In this document: piece after piece, positions 1 through 7,933 of the stretch
Numbering within the stretch: the first letter of the stretch is position 1
Layout: each line of letters starts with the position of its first letter
Source: CAYJPV01 sp964396055
Lineage (GTDB): Bacteria > Acidobacteriota > Vicinamibacteria > Vicinamibacterales > JAKQTR01
Assembly (NCBI GenBank): GCA_964396055.1
Contig: CAYNDV010000003.1
Coordinates: 1 to 64,000 of the forward strand
Length of the DNA stretch: 64,000 nt
Direction: 5' to 3'
Translations under genes and position numbers: made by a program
Notes under the pieces: model-generated
The model's database searches: none
What the model saw: only the letters and a program-made list of their open reading frames with translations
What the model was told of the DNA's origin: nothing

Positions 1-45
1 GCCGCCAGCCGAAGCCGCCACTCGGACATGGGGATCATTGTACTT

Positions 46-80
46 GGGACGTGGGGCGTGGGACATGGGACGTGGGACAC
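46..80. repeat. Heptanucleotide tandem array, GGGACGT type
   Basis: Five consecutive 7-base units are visible: GGGACGT, GGGGCGT, GGGACAT, GGGACGT, GGGACAC. The array ends in an inverted repeat, GTGGGAC at 72-78 and GTCCCAC at 81-87 with a two-base loop. It lies directly upstream of the racemase gene and spans where its -35 element would be. No coding potential is evident in bases 1-97. Confidence 0.85.
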
Positions 81-97
81 GTCCCACTCCCCTGAAC

Positions 98-103
98 TAA
101 GAT
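98..103 (+). promoter_or_regulatory. -10 box of the racemase gene (leaderless type)
   Basis: TAAGAT fits a sigma-70 -10 hexamer and lies 7 bases before the GTG codon at 111, so transcription would start at or next to the start codon. GGGACA at 74-79, the last heptamer unit, could act as a weak -35 with an 18-base spacer. No Shine-Dalgarno is seen. The assignment is inference from sequence only. Confidence 0.45.
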
Positions 104-110
104 GTCCCCC

Positions 111-974
111 GTGCGCCTGGTGATCACCGACTCGGGCCTCGGGGGGCTGTCCATCTGTGCCGAACTGGCGCGGCGCCTGGCCCTCAGGGGCGTCGGGGCA
201 CGCCTGACCTACGTCAATGCGTGGCCGGAGGACGGGTGCGGCTACAACGACCTGCCGGACATGGCGGCCCGCGCCGCGGTGTTTGACCGGGTACTCGAGG
301 CCCTCGTGGCCCTCGGCCCGGATCGCGTGGCGATCGCCTGCAATACGCTGTCGATCGTGTACGAGCACACCCGGTATGCGGCCGCGCCGCGCGTGCCCGT
401 GGAGGGCATCATCGACGCCGGCGTGCGCCTGTTCGCGACGGCCCTGGCGGAGCGGGCCGGGGCGTCGCTGCTCCTGCTGGGCACGCGCGCCACGATCGAG
501 TCCGGCGCGCATCGCAACCGGCTCGTCGCCGCCGGAATCGAGCCCTCCCGTCTTGCCGGCATCCCCTGTCACGGCCTCGCCACGGCGATTGAACGGGACG
601 TCCACGGGCCGCGGGTAGGCGACCTCATCTCACACTGCGCGGCCGCAAGCGGGGCGGCCGGTCTGAACGGGTCGCCGGTGTACGTCGGTCTGTGCTGCAC
701 GCATTACGGCTACGTGGCCCGGCGGCTGACAGAGGCGATCGCGTCGGCCACCGACCGCCCGGCGTTGCCGCTCGATCCCAACACCCGACTGGTGGACGCC
801 CTGGAGCGCCTCCCTGACGCGGCACCCGAGCCCGGCCCGGTGTCGGTCGAGATCCTCTCGAAGATCCGCCTCGACGACCGCACGCGCGCCGGCGTGTCCT
901 CGCTGGTCGAGCCTGTGTCCCCCGTGACCGCCCGCGCCCTCGAGCACTACGCGCACCTGCCGGACCTCTTTTGA
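111..974 (+). CDS. Aspartate/glutamate racemase family protein (MurI-like)
   Basis: A 287-residue protein with the hallmarks of cofactor-independent Asp/Glu racemases: DSGLGG at residues 7-12, the first catalytic-cysteine motif CNT near residue 77, and the second motif CCTHYGY near residue 195. These enzymes interconvert L- and D-glutamate or aspartate, usually to supply peptidoglycan. I start at GTG 111 rather than ATG 102 because MurI proteins place the DSG motif at about residue 7 and because TAAGAT sits 7 bases before GTG 111. It is followed after 68 bases by an ATP-grasp ligase on the same strand, so a D-amino-acid-using pair is plausible. Whether it is the housekeeping MurI or a specialised paralogue cannot be told; CNTLS in place of the usual CNTA(S/T) and the 287-aa length leave this open. 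Confidence 0.85.
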   Translation: MRLVITDSGLGGLSICAELARRLALRGVGARLTYVNAWPEDGCGYNDLPDMAARAAVFDRVLEALVALGPDRVAIACNTLSIVYEHTRYAAAPRVPVEGIIDAGVRLFATALAERAGASLLLLGTRATIESGAHRNRLVAAGIEPSRLAGIPCHGLATAIERDVHGPRVGDLISHCAAASGAAGLNGSPVYVGLCCTHYGYVARRLTEAIASATDRPALPLDPNTRLVDALERLPDAAPEPGPVSVEILSKIRLDDRTRAGVSSLVEPVSPVTARALEHYAHLPDLF

Positions 975-987
975 TATCGTGTTCCTT

Positions 988-1022
988 CCTGCTTCTTGCT
1001 TCTTACTTCTTGCTTCTTGCTT
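988..1022. repeat. Heptanucleotide tandem array, CTTGCTT type
   Basis: Five 7-base units: CCTGCTT, CTTGCTT, CTTACTT, CTTGCTT, CTTGCTT, preceded by a degenerate unit GTTCCTT at 981-987. The array fills the gap between the racemase stop codon and the ribosome binding site of the ATP-grasp gene. A longer open frame through it reads as a leucine/serine-rich leader, but that is a by-product of the repeat. Confidence 0.88.
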
Positions 1023-1042
1023 CTGAAGGAGTCGCAACCCCG

Positions 1043-2023
1043 ATGCGCGTCCTGCTTCTGACCGGCCCCGGCGGCGATGCCCAGGGCTGGGGCGATCTGC
1101 ACGTCACGGAAGAAATCGCGGCCGCCGCCACCGCGGTCGGGCACCCCGCCCGAATTGCCTTCGTCAACACCGAGGCGGAGTTCTTCTCCGCCATCGACGG
1201 CGGAGGGTTCGACCTCGTCTGGAGCGCGCTCTACTACATCACCGACAACGAGAAGTTTATCGGCCGCGGCGAAGGCGGCACGTGGGTGGCGGATGAACTC
1301 GATCGGCGCGGGATTCCGTACGTCGGCTCCAACAGCCAGACGATGCGGGACATGCTGGACAAGTACCAGACGCACCGGACGCTGGCGACCCGTGGCGTGG
1401 CCGTCCCGGCCCACCACATGGTCCGCAGCGGTGACGACTTCTCGGCGATCGCGTACCCCGCGTTCGTCAAGCCCATGGGCGAGTCGCGATCGGTGGGCAT
1501 CAACGACGACAGCGTGGTCCAGAACGTCGAGGAACTGCGCCGCCAGGTCGGCTGGATCGAACGGGAGTTTCAGCAGGCCGCACTCGTCGAGGACTTCATG
1601 CCGGGCGACGAGTTTACCGTGCTCGTCCTGGGCAACGGGGCCACGCGCCAGTGTTTCCCGGGGCTGGTCACGGTGGCGCCGCAGCACTACGGCCGGCACA
1701 AGGTGCTGCGCGCCGACTTGCGGGGAGTGGGGCTGACGAAGGTGAGCATCCCGCCCGCGCGAGGCGACGAGGCGGCCGCCCTCGCGTCACAGGCCGCCGA
1801 CGCCATGCGGTGCCTCGACCACGTCCGCATCGACATGAAGACGGACGCGGCCGGCGCGCTGCGCATCATGGAGGTTAACGGGATCCCGGGCCTCAAGCCG
1901 CACAAGAGCTGGGGCCCGCAGCTGTGCTCGCTCTATTTCCAGTCCCCTGGCGGGGAGATGGACGACTACCGCCGGCTCATCAGGACCATCATCGACGAGG
2001 CGGGTCGGCGGTACGGGATCTGA
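1043..2023 (+). CDS. D-alanine-D-alanine ligase-like ATP-grasp protein
   Basis: A 326-residue ATP-grasp enzyme. KPMGESRSVGI (about residues 137-147) corresponds to the flexible phosphate-binding loop, VEDFMPGDEFTVLV to the central strand carrying acidic residues, and RIMEVNGIPGL near the C-terminus to the Mg-binding Glu/Asn and glycine loop that is EINTxPG in Ddl. The family joins a carboxylate to an amine with ATP, classically two D-alanines. The start at 1043 is chosen because GAAGGAG lies at 1025-1031; the longer frame runs through a repeat array. The altered C-terminal motif (NGIPG rather than NTxPG) and the adjacent racemase suggest a substrate other than D-Ala-D-Ala, though this is inference. 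It is convergent with the capA-like gene. Confidence 0.8.
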   Translation: MRVLLLTGPGGDAQGWGDLHVTEEIAAAATAVGHPARIAFVNTEAEFFSAIDGGGFDLVWSALYYITDNEKFIGRGEGGTWVADELDRRGIPYVGSNSQTMRDMLDKYQTHRTLATRGVAVPAHHMVRSGDDFSAIAYPAFVKPMGESRSVGINDDSVVQNVEELRRQVGWIEREFQQAALVEDFMPGDEFTVLVLGNGATRQCFPGLVTVAPQHYGRHKVLRADLRGVGLTKVSIPPARGDEAAALASQAADAMRCLDHVRIDMKTDAAGALRIMEVNGIPGLKPHKSWGPQLCSLYFQSPGGEMDDYRRLIRTIIDEAGRRYGI

Positions 2024-2047
2024 GGCGCCGGGAGATGGAGCGGCGCC

Positions 2048-3220
2048 CTATGGCACCTGTCTCGTGAAGTACTCCTCTACCATCTGGAACGTCTCTCTGG
2101 CGTACCGCGGCCGCTCGCCCTCCATGACGCGAGTCAGGAACGTCCGCCACAACTCGATGTGCTGCACCGTCGTGATGCGATTCCTGAACATGGCGGCGGC
2201 TTTCGCTGGTTCGGTCGCCATGCGTTCGAGGATGCCCGACACCTCGGCGGCGAATCCCTGCCGGCCGTAGTACGCAAGGTACGCGTCCCACGCGCGCGCC
2301 GGCCCGCCGGCCGTCAGGAACGGCTTCGACAACGTGGCGATCGTGCGGTAGAACGCCGACCCCTCCCCGGGGGTCAGCCGGCGCAGCCCGGTGTCGGTGA
2401 TCCGGTAGGGGTGCATGTCCGCGTGTAAAACCCGTTCGCCGGCGAACTGCAGCGTGACCGCGAACCCGACCTTGCGATGGTGCAGCGTGGTAGGCTGGTA
2501 GAACACGAAGTTGCCGAGGCTGTAGACGATCGGCGACCGGCCCCGCCATTCGACGCCCTGCGGCACGTGCGGGTGGTGCCCCACCACGGCGTCCGCCCCG
2601 GCGTCCGCCAGCGCCCGGCAGGCTTCGACCATGTACGGGGGCGGGTACGGCACGTACTCCAGCCCGGCGTGCACGATCGCGATGACCACGCCGCCAGCCT
2701 CCCGGCAGCGTTCGACGGTCTCGACCGCGCGCTGGATGTCCCAGCCGTGGACGCCGGCACCGGTGCGGGCGGCTGTCTCGTCTTCCCCTTCGCTGACGTT
2801 GACGACGTGAACCCGCCGGCCCTTGACGGTCAGGGTCAGCGGCGCCCAGGCCTCGTCGGGGGTCAGGCCGGCGCCGACGGTCCTGATGCCGGCGCGCGCC
2901 AGCACGCGGAGGGTGTCACGCAGGCCGCGGACCCCGTAGTCCAGGACATGGTTGTTGCCGAGGCACGCCACGTCGAACGGCACGCACGTGAGGCCCGCCA
3001 CGTGCCCGGGCTCGCCCTTGAACACGGCGCCGCTCTTCACCACGGAACGGTCGGCCCGCGTCAGGGCCGCTTCGCAGTTGACGATGCGGAGGTCCGCGTC
3101 GCGGAGCACCGGCAGCAGATCGCCGTACGCGGACGCCGGATCCTGGCGGATCAGGGGATCGAACGCCCGGATGGGCGCCCAATCCCCCGCCACGAGGACG
3201 GAAAAGCCGTCGGCGGCCAT
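2048..3220 (-). CDS. CapA family metallophosphatase (poly-gamma-glutamate capsule type)
   Basis: A 390-residue protein of the CapA/PGA_cap family in the calcineurin-like phosphoesterase fold. Visible motifs are GDWAP near the N-terminus, NCEAALT, NNHVLDYG, GHHPHVPQGVEW and YSLGNF; the Asp, Asn and His residues are those expected at the two-metal site. CapA (PgsA) takes part in poly-gamma-glutamate export in bacilli, but stand-alone members are common and mostly uncharacterised. There is no clear signal peptide. The ATG at 3220 shares its A with the TGA of the upstream M28 peptidase gene (TGATG), indicating translational coupling. No other pgs/cap gene is nearby, so a capsule role is not supported by context. 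Confidence 0.85.
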   Translation of the reverse strand: MAADGFSVLVAGDWAPIRAFDPLIRQDPASAYGDLLPVLRDADLRIVNCEAALTRADRSVVKSGAVFKGEPGHVAGLTCVPFDVACLGNNHVLDYGVRGLRDTLRVLARAGIRTVGAGLTPDEAWAPLTLTVKGRRVHVVNVSEGEDETAARTGAGVHGWDIQRAVETVERCREAGGVVIAIVHAGLEYVPYPPPYMVEACRALADAGADAVVGHHPHVPQGVEWRGRSPIVYSLGNFVFYQPTTLHHRKVGFAVTLQFAGERVLHADMHPYRITDTGLRRLTPGEGSAFYRTIATLSKPFLTAGGPARAWDAYLAYYGRQGFAAEVSGILERMATEPAKAAAMFRNRITTVQHIELWRTFLTRVMEGERPRYARETFQMVEEYFTRQVP

Positions 3221-5406
3221 CACTTCTTCTTTCCGGCCTGTGCCAGCAACGCCTTGAAGGCCTCGTCGTCGGTCTTGAAGTCGCGCGCAGCCTGACCGAC
3301 GCGGACGATGCGGATGGTCCGGATCGCGTCGCCCGGCTTCAAAGCCGCGACATGCCGGGCGCCGGCGATCACGGTGCCGATGGCCGCGGCCTTCTTGTCC
3401 TGCCCGCTGTTCTTCTGGAGGGTCAGGTAGAACGTGTTGGGACCGCTCAAGCCGAGCACGCCTGCGGCGTCGTGCTTCAGCGCCGCGTTGCGCGTCTTCG
3501 GCAGCACGGGCACCGCGACGCTCTTCTGCGTCTCGGACTCGATGACGGCGTTCACGAGCCCGCCCTTGACCAGCGTGATCTTTCCGACGGGCGGCGGTTC
3601 GGTACGCGCCCCACCGAAGCCCATGCCCGGCGGCGGACCGCCCCGCCCGGCCTGCGGCGCCTTGCCTTCGACAATGCGCACGAAGTTCGCGGTGGCCAGC
3701 GGCGCGTTGGCGAAGTCGAGGGTCGTCATCAGTTGCCGCTGTTCCTCACCCGACCCGATCGTGAAGGCCGCATACAGACCGTCGGCGAGATAGACGCCGT
3801 CCCGGGCCAGCGGCTTGTCCAGATTCGCCACGCCATGCACGACGACGGCGGTGACCAGGGCCGAGTGCTGCTGGTGCGCGGTGTACGGCACGAGTTCGCT
3901 GTAGAGGTCGTTGGTCGTGTGCCAGGCGTACGGATAGGGATACGACGCGATGTCTTTCCCGTCCGGGCCCGTGCGCGCCGAACTGGTGGTGAAGTTCAGC
4001 ACCGGGACGCTCTTCATCTCGAACGACGACGAGTCCGTGCCGCCGGGCGACGTGGCATGGGCGCGCGGCACGCCCTGCACGAGCTTGAAGGGCCAGCGGG
4101 GGTTCAACTGCTCCAGCGGCGCGGTGACGGCCTTGAAGTCCTCGTACCACGTCTCGGGCACGGTGGCGCCCGTGATGGCGCTGGGGCTGCCGTCCCGATT
4201 GATCATCATCACGATCTTCGCGTGCAGATCCGGGTGCTGCCTGAGCCAGGCCTGCGACCCGACCAGCCCCTGCTCCTCGGCGGCGAACGCGATGAAGACG
4301 ATGGACCGCTTCGGCTTCGCCCCCGACGCGGCGATGAGGCGGATGGCTTCCATCATCGGCGCGAACCCCGAGCCGTCGTCGACGCCGCCGGTGCCGCCGG
4401 TGAAGGCGTCGAAGTGGCCGCCGATCACGATGTACTCGTCGGGCCACGTCGTGCCGCGCAGCGTCGCGACGACGTTGTGGTACTTCACCGGGCCCATCTT
4501 GAACCAGTTGCGGATGTCGAACTCCAGAACCACCGGCTGCTTCTTCTCGACGAGGTCCTTGATCTCCCGGTACTGCGTGTCGAGCAGCTTGATGTCCGGC
4601 AGAACCGGCAGCGCGTCCCACGACGCGGCGAAGCCGTCGAGGACGCTGAGGGGCGGCTCGGAGTTGTTGTCGGGCTGGATGGGGGACGGCGGGGTGGCCG
4701 ACTGGATCGTGCCCAGCGCGCCAGCGTCGACGAGGGCCGTCGTGAGCGGCGGCATCATCGCGGCATCGAGGTACTCGGGCGATCCGTCCGCCAGTTTCGA
4801 ATTGCGGCGGCCGTCGCGCGCGAAGCCCGTGCTCGCGCCCGGGATGAGGACCCAGGAGCCCTTGAAGGCGGCCTTGTTCGCGCTGATTTCGGCGATGGCC
4901 GCCTCGATGGCGGCTCTCTTCTTCTCGACGTTCTCCTTGCTGACCGGCTGCCCGCCCTGGGCGCGGCCGGGCACGGAGAACGGATCGGCCTTCAGGATGA
5001 CGACCGGCCCGCGCTGGATGCCCTTCGTGCCCGCCGTGAAGCTGGGCGTCGCGAAGCGCAGGGCCTTCTCGGCCGGCTTCAGCATCTTGCCGAACCAGGG
5101 GCCCCGATTGAAGCCGACAGGCACTTCGCCCACCTCTTCGAGCCGCGCGTCGAGGCCGAACTGCTTCAGTTGCCAGACCAGCCACTGCGTGGCGTCCGAG
5201 TACGAGTTGGTGCCGGTTTCACGGCCGCCGAACCGGTTGCTGGCGTAGTCGTTCCACGTCATCACCCGGTTGTCCGTGGTACCCAGCTGGATGATCTTGG
5301 CGACAGCGGGGTCGGCCGGCGCCTGGGCCTGCGGAGCGGCCTGAAATGCCAGGGCCAGCGCCGCGAGCGTCAGCCAGGCGGCGCCGGTGAATGAACGGGT
5401 CCTCAT
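3220..5406 (-). CDS. Secreted M28 family zinc aminopeptidase
   Basis: A 728-residue protein with a signal peptide (AAWLTLAALALAFQAA, residues 9-24). The M28 core carries the di-zinc ligands: GGHFDAFTGGTGGVDDGSG (His, Asp), FAAEEQGLVGS (Glu-Glu), INRDGSP (Asp) and YAWHTTND (His). A protease-associated-like segment probably lies between the N-terminus and this core. The enzyme would remove N-terminal residues from peptides outside the cytoplasm. GGAGG precedes the ATG at 5406. The 3' end overlaps the CapA-like gene by TGATG, so the two are co-transcribed. The C-terminal 180 residues after the catalytic His are rich in Gly/Pro (PQAGRGGPPPGMGFGG) and match nothing I recognise. Confidence 0.9.
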   Translation of the reverse strand: MRTRSFTGAAWLTLAALALAFQAAPQAQAPADPAVAKIIQLGTTDNRVMTWNDYASNRFGGRETGTNSYSDATQWLVWQLKQFGLDARLEEVGEVPVGFNRGPWFGKMLKPAEKALRFATPSFTAGTKGIQRGPVVILKADPFSVPGRAQGGQPVSKENVEKKRAAIEAAIAEISANKAAFKGSWVLIPGASTGFARDGRRNSKLADGSPEYLDAAMMPPLTTALVDAGALGTIQSATPPSPIQPDNNSEPPLSVLDGFAASWDALPVLPDIKLLDTQYREIKDLVEKKQPVVLEFDIRNWFKMGPVKYHNVVATLRGTTWPDEYIVIGGHFDAFTGGTGGVDDGSGFAPMMEAIRLIAASGAKPKRSIVFIAFAAEEQGLVGSQAWLRQHPDLHAKIVMMINRDGSPSAITGATVPETWYEDFKAVTAPLEQLNPRWPFKLVQGVPRAHATSPGGTDSSSFEMKSVPVLNFTTSSARTGPDGKDIASYPYPYAWHTTNDLYSELVPYTAHQQHSALVTAVVVHGVANLDKPLARDGVYLADGLYAAFTIGSGEEQRQLMTTLDFANAPLATANFVRIVEGKAPQAGRGGPPPGMGFGGARTEPPPVGKITLVKGGLVNAVIESETQKSVAVPVLPKTRNAALKHDAAGVLGLSGPNTFYLTLQKNSGQDKKAAAIGTVIAGARHVAALKPGDAIRTIRIVRVGQAARDFKTDDEAFKALLAQAGKKK

Positions 5407-5483
5407 GAAGCCTCCAGGAAGGTGGCGGCCGCCGGCTGGCGCCGCCCGCCGGCAAGGACTGCCGGCCGATCCCGGAGAGCATA

Positions 5484-7826
5484 CTACTGTTTCTTCAGCT
5501 TCTCGAACGCCGCGGCAAAGGCCGTGCTGGGCGGCCGCGCGGGTTCGGGCCGGGATGGGGAACGGCCGCCGGCCCGTGCCGGCTGGCGGCTGGCCTGGCC
5601 GTCGGGACGACCGGCGCCCGCGGCTGCCGGCTGGCCCGGACGCGGGGCGCCGGGTGCGGCCACGCCGGATTTCATCGACAACGCAATCCGCCGCCGCTCG
5701 AGATCCACTTCGACGACGCGGACCTTGACGATGTCGCCGGCCTTCACCACCTCGCGCGGGTCTTTCACGAAGCGGTCGGCGAGCTGCGACACGTGCACGA
5801 GGCCGTCCTGGTGGACGCCGACGTCGACGAACGCGCCGAAGTTGGCGACGTTGGTCACCACACCCTCGAGCATCATGCCCGGCTGCAGGTCGGTCAACTC
5901 GTGGACGCCGTCCCTGAAGACGGCTGTCTTGAACTCCGGCCGCGGGTCGCGGCCCGGCTTCTCGAGTTCCACCAGGATGTCCTTCACCGTCGGCAGGCCG
6001 AACCGATCGTCGACGAACCGGTCCGGCGGCAACGCGCGCAGGACGTCGGTCCTCCCGATGACGTCGCGCACCGGGAGCCCGACGGCCTCGATGATGCGCT
6101 GCACCACCGGGTAGGCCTCCGGATGGACCGCCGAGCGGTCGAGGGGGTTGTCGCCGTCCATGATGCGCAGGAAGCCGGCCGCCTGCTGGAACGTCCGCTC
6201 GCCGACGCGCGGCACCTTCAGCAGCTGGAGTCGGCTGCGGAAGGGTCCGTTGGCATCGCGAAACGATACGATGTTCTTCGCCAGCGACTCGCTCAACCCG
6301 GAGATGCGCGCCAACAGCGGCGCCGAGGCGGTGTTGACGTCGGCGCCCACGGCGTTCACGCAGTCCTCGACCACGGCATCGAGCTTGCGCGCGAGCTGGG
6401 CCTGGTTGACGTCGTGTTGGTACTGGCCCACACCGATGGCCTTGGGCTCGATGCGCACCAGTTCGGCGAGCGGATCCTGCAGGCGCCGCGCGATCGACAC
6501 GGCGCCGCGCAGCGACACGTCGAGATCCGGGAACTCCCGGGCAGCCAGTTCGGACGCCGAGTACACGGACGCCCCGGCCTCAGACACGACGGCCTTGAGG
6601 AGCTTCAGATCGCCGTGTGTGGCGATCAACTCGGCGGCCAGCTTGTCCGTTTCGCGCGACGCCGTGCCGTTGCCGATCGAAAGGATGTGCACGCCGTGCC
6701 GCCGGCACAGCGCCGCCAGCGTCGCGATGGATCCGTGCCAGTCGTTGCGCGGCGGGTGCGGATAGATCGTCGTCGTCTCCAGCAGCTTGCCCGTGCCGTC
6801 GACGACGGCCACCTTTACGCCGGTGCGGATGCCGGGATCGAGGCCCATGACGACGCGCTGGCCGGCCGGGGCCGCCAGCAGCAGGTCGCGCAGGTTGGTG
6901 CCGAAGACCCGGATGGCTTCGGCCTCGGCCTGGTCGCGCAAACGATCCTCGATCTCCGTCGACAGGTGCGGCAGCAGCTTGACCCGCCAGGTCCACCGGA
7001 CCGCCTCGGCCAGCCAGGCGTCGGCCGGCCGGCCCCTGGCCTCGACGCGGAACCGGGCGGCAATCCGGCGCTCGGGCTCGGTCGGCCCTGGTGCCGCTGA
7101 CGCGTCCGGCACGGTGACCGCCACCTTCAGCACCTCCTCCTTGCGCCCGCGCAGGAGCGCCAGCGCACGGTGCGACGGGATCTGCCTCACCGGTTCGCTG
7201 GCGGCGAAGTAGTCCTTGAACTTGATCCCCTCCTGCTCCCTGCCCGGGACGACCGTGGAGGTCCACTCCGCGCAGTTCCAGAGGTACTCGCGAAGGCCGC
7301 CCACCAGTTCGGCATCCTCGGCGAAGGTCTCCATCAGGATCCAGCGCGCGCCTTCGAGAGCCGCCACCGTGTCGGCCACGCCCTTCCCGGCGTCTACGTA
7401 CGGCAACGCCGCCGCTTCCGGAACCAGCAGCGGATCGTTCAGCAGCGCCAGCGCAAGGGGTTCGAGCCCCGCCTCACGGGCCATCTGGGCCTTCGTGCGG
7501 CGTTTGGGCTTGTAGGGCAGGTACAGGTCTTCGAGGCGTGCTTTCGTCTCGGCCGCGTTGACAGCGTCCGCCAGTTCCGGCGTCAGCTTGCCCTGCTCGG
7601 CGATGCTGGCCAGGATGACGGCCCGGCGCTCTTCGAGTTCACGCAGGTAGGTGAGCCGCTCTTCGAGCGTGCGCAACTGCGTGTCGTCGAGCCCGCCGGT
7701 GGCCTCCTTGCGGTACCGCGCGATGAAGGGCACCGTGGCCTTCTCGTCGAGGAGGGCCACGGCCGCCTCGACCTGCGCCGGTCGGACGCCCAGTTCGGTG
7801 CTGATGCGGTCGGTGATTGAGAGCAT
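5484..7826 (-). CDS. tex: Tex family S1 RNA-binding transcription accessory protein
   Basis: A 780-residue Tex/YhgF protein. The N-terminal helical domain (LLDEKATVPFIARYRKEATGGLDD) is diagnostic; a YqgF/RuvX-like nuclease-fold domain follows (VMGLDPGIRTGVKVAVVD), then tandem helix-hairpin-helix segments, then an S1 domain (VVTNVANFGAFVDVGVHQDGLVHVSQL). The last 60 residues are a low-complexity Ala/Gly/Pro/Arg tail, longer than in many homologues. Tex binds nucleic acid and influences transcription. It is separated from the M28 gene by 77 bases rich in GCCGGC inverted repeats. No good Shine-Dalgarno precedes ATG 7826. Confidence 0.95.
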   Translation of the reverse strand: MLSITDRISTELGVRPAQVEAAVALLDEKATVPFIARYRKEATGGLDDTQLRTLEERLTYLRELEERRAVILASIAEQGKLTPELADAVNAAETKARLEDLYLPYKPKRRTKAQMAREAGLEPLALALLNDPLLVPEAAALPYVDAGKGVADTVAALEGARWILMETFAEDAELVGGLREYLWNCAEWTSTVVPGREQEGIKFKDYFAASEPVRQIPSHRALALLRGRKEEVLKVAVTVPDASAAPGPTEPERRIAARFRVEARGRPADAWLAEAVRWTWRVKLLPHLSTEIEDRLRDQAEAEAIRVFGTNLRDLLLAAPAGQRVVMGLDPGIRTGVKVAVVDGTGKLLETTTIYPHPPRNDWHGSIATLAALCRRHGVHILSIGNGTASRETDKLAAELIATHGDLKLLKAVVSEAGASVYSASELAAREFPDLDVSLRGAVSIARRLQDPLAELVRIEPKAIGVGQYQHDVNQAQLARKLDAVVEDCVNAVGADVNTASAPLLARISGLSESLAKNIVSFRDANGPFRSRLQLLKVPRVGERTFQQAAGFLRIMDGDNPLDRSAVHPEAYPVVQRIIEAVGLPVRDVIGRTDVLRALPPDRFVDDRFGLPTVKDILVELEKPGRDPRPEFKTAVFRDGVHELTDLQPGMMLEGVVTNVANFGAFVDVGVHQDGLVHVSQLADRFVKDPREVVKAGDIVKVRVVEVDLERRRIALSMKSGVAAPGAPRPGQPAAAGAGRPDGQASRQPARAGGRSPSRPEPARPPSTAFAAAFEKLKKQ

Positions 7827-7872
7827 GGAATGAATGGTCGGAGATCGTGCGCGAGCGGGCCAGGGGCTGGTG

Positions 7873-7933
7873 CTAGCCTCTAGCCTCTAGCCTCTAGCCT
7901 CTAGCCTCTAGCCTCTAGCCTCTAGCCTCTAGC
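7873..7933. repeat. Perfect heptanucleotide array (CTAGCCT)x8 plus CTAGC
   Basis: Eight uninterrupted copies of CTAGCCT occupy 7873-7928, followed by CTAGC. The stop codon of the minus-strand CocE gene (TAG at 7931-7929) lies inside the last, partial unit. The array sits between that stop and the tex start region. Its perfection suggests recent expansion by replication slippage, so copy number may vary between strains. Confidence 0.95.

Noticed and set aside
971..1042. Leucine/serine-rich leader peptide on the ATP-grasp protein
   Set aside because: It is the translation of the CTTGCTT array; the Shine-Dalgarno at 1025-1031 points to the ATG at 1043.
3352..5394. 680-codon plus-strand frame opposite the M28 peptidase
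   Set aside because: Composition typical of a shadow frame; the minus-strand protein has complete metal-site motifs.
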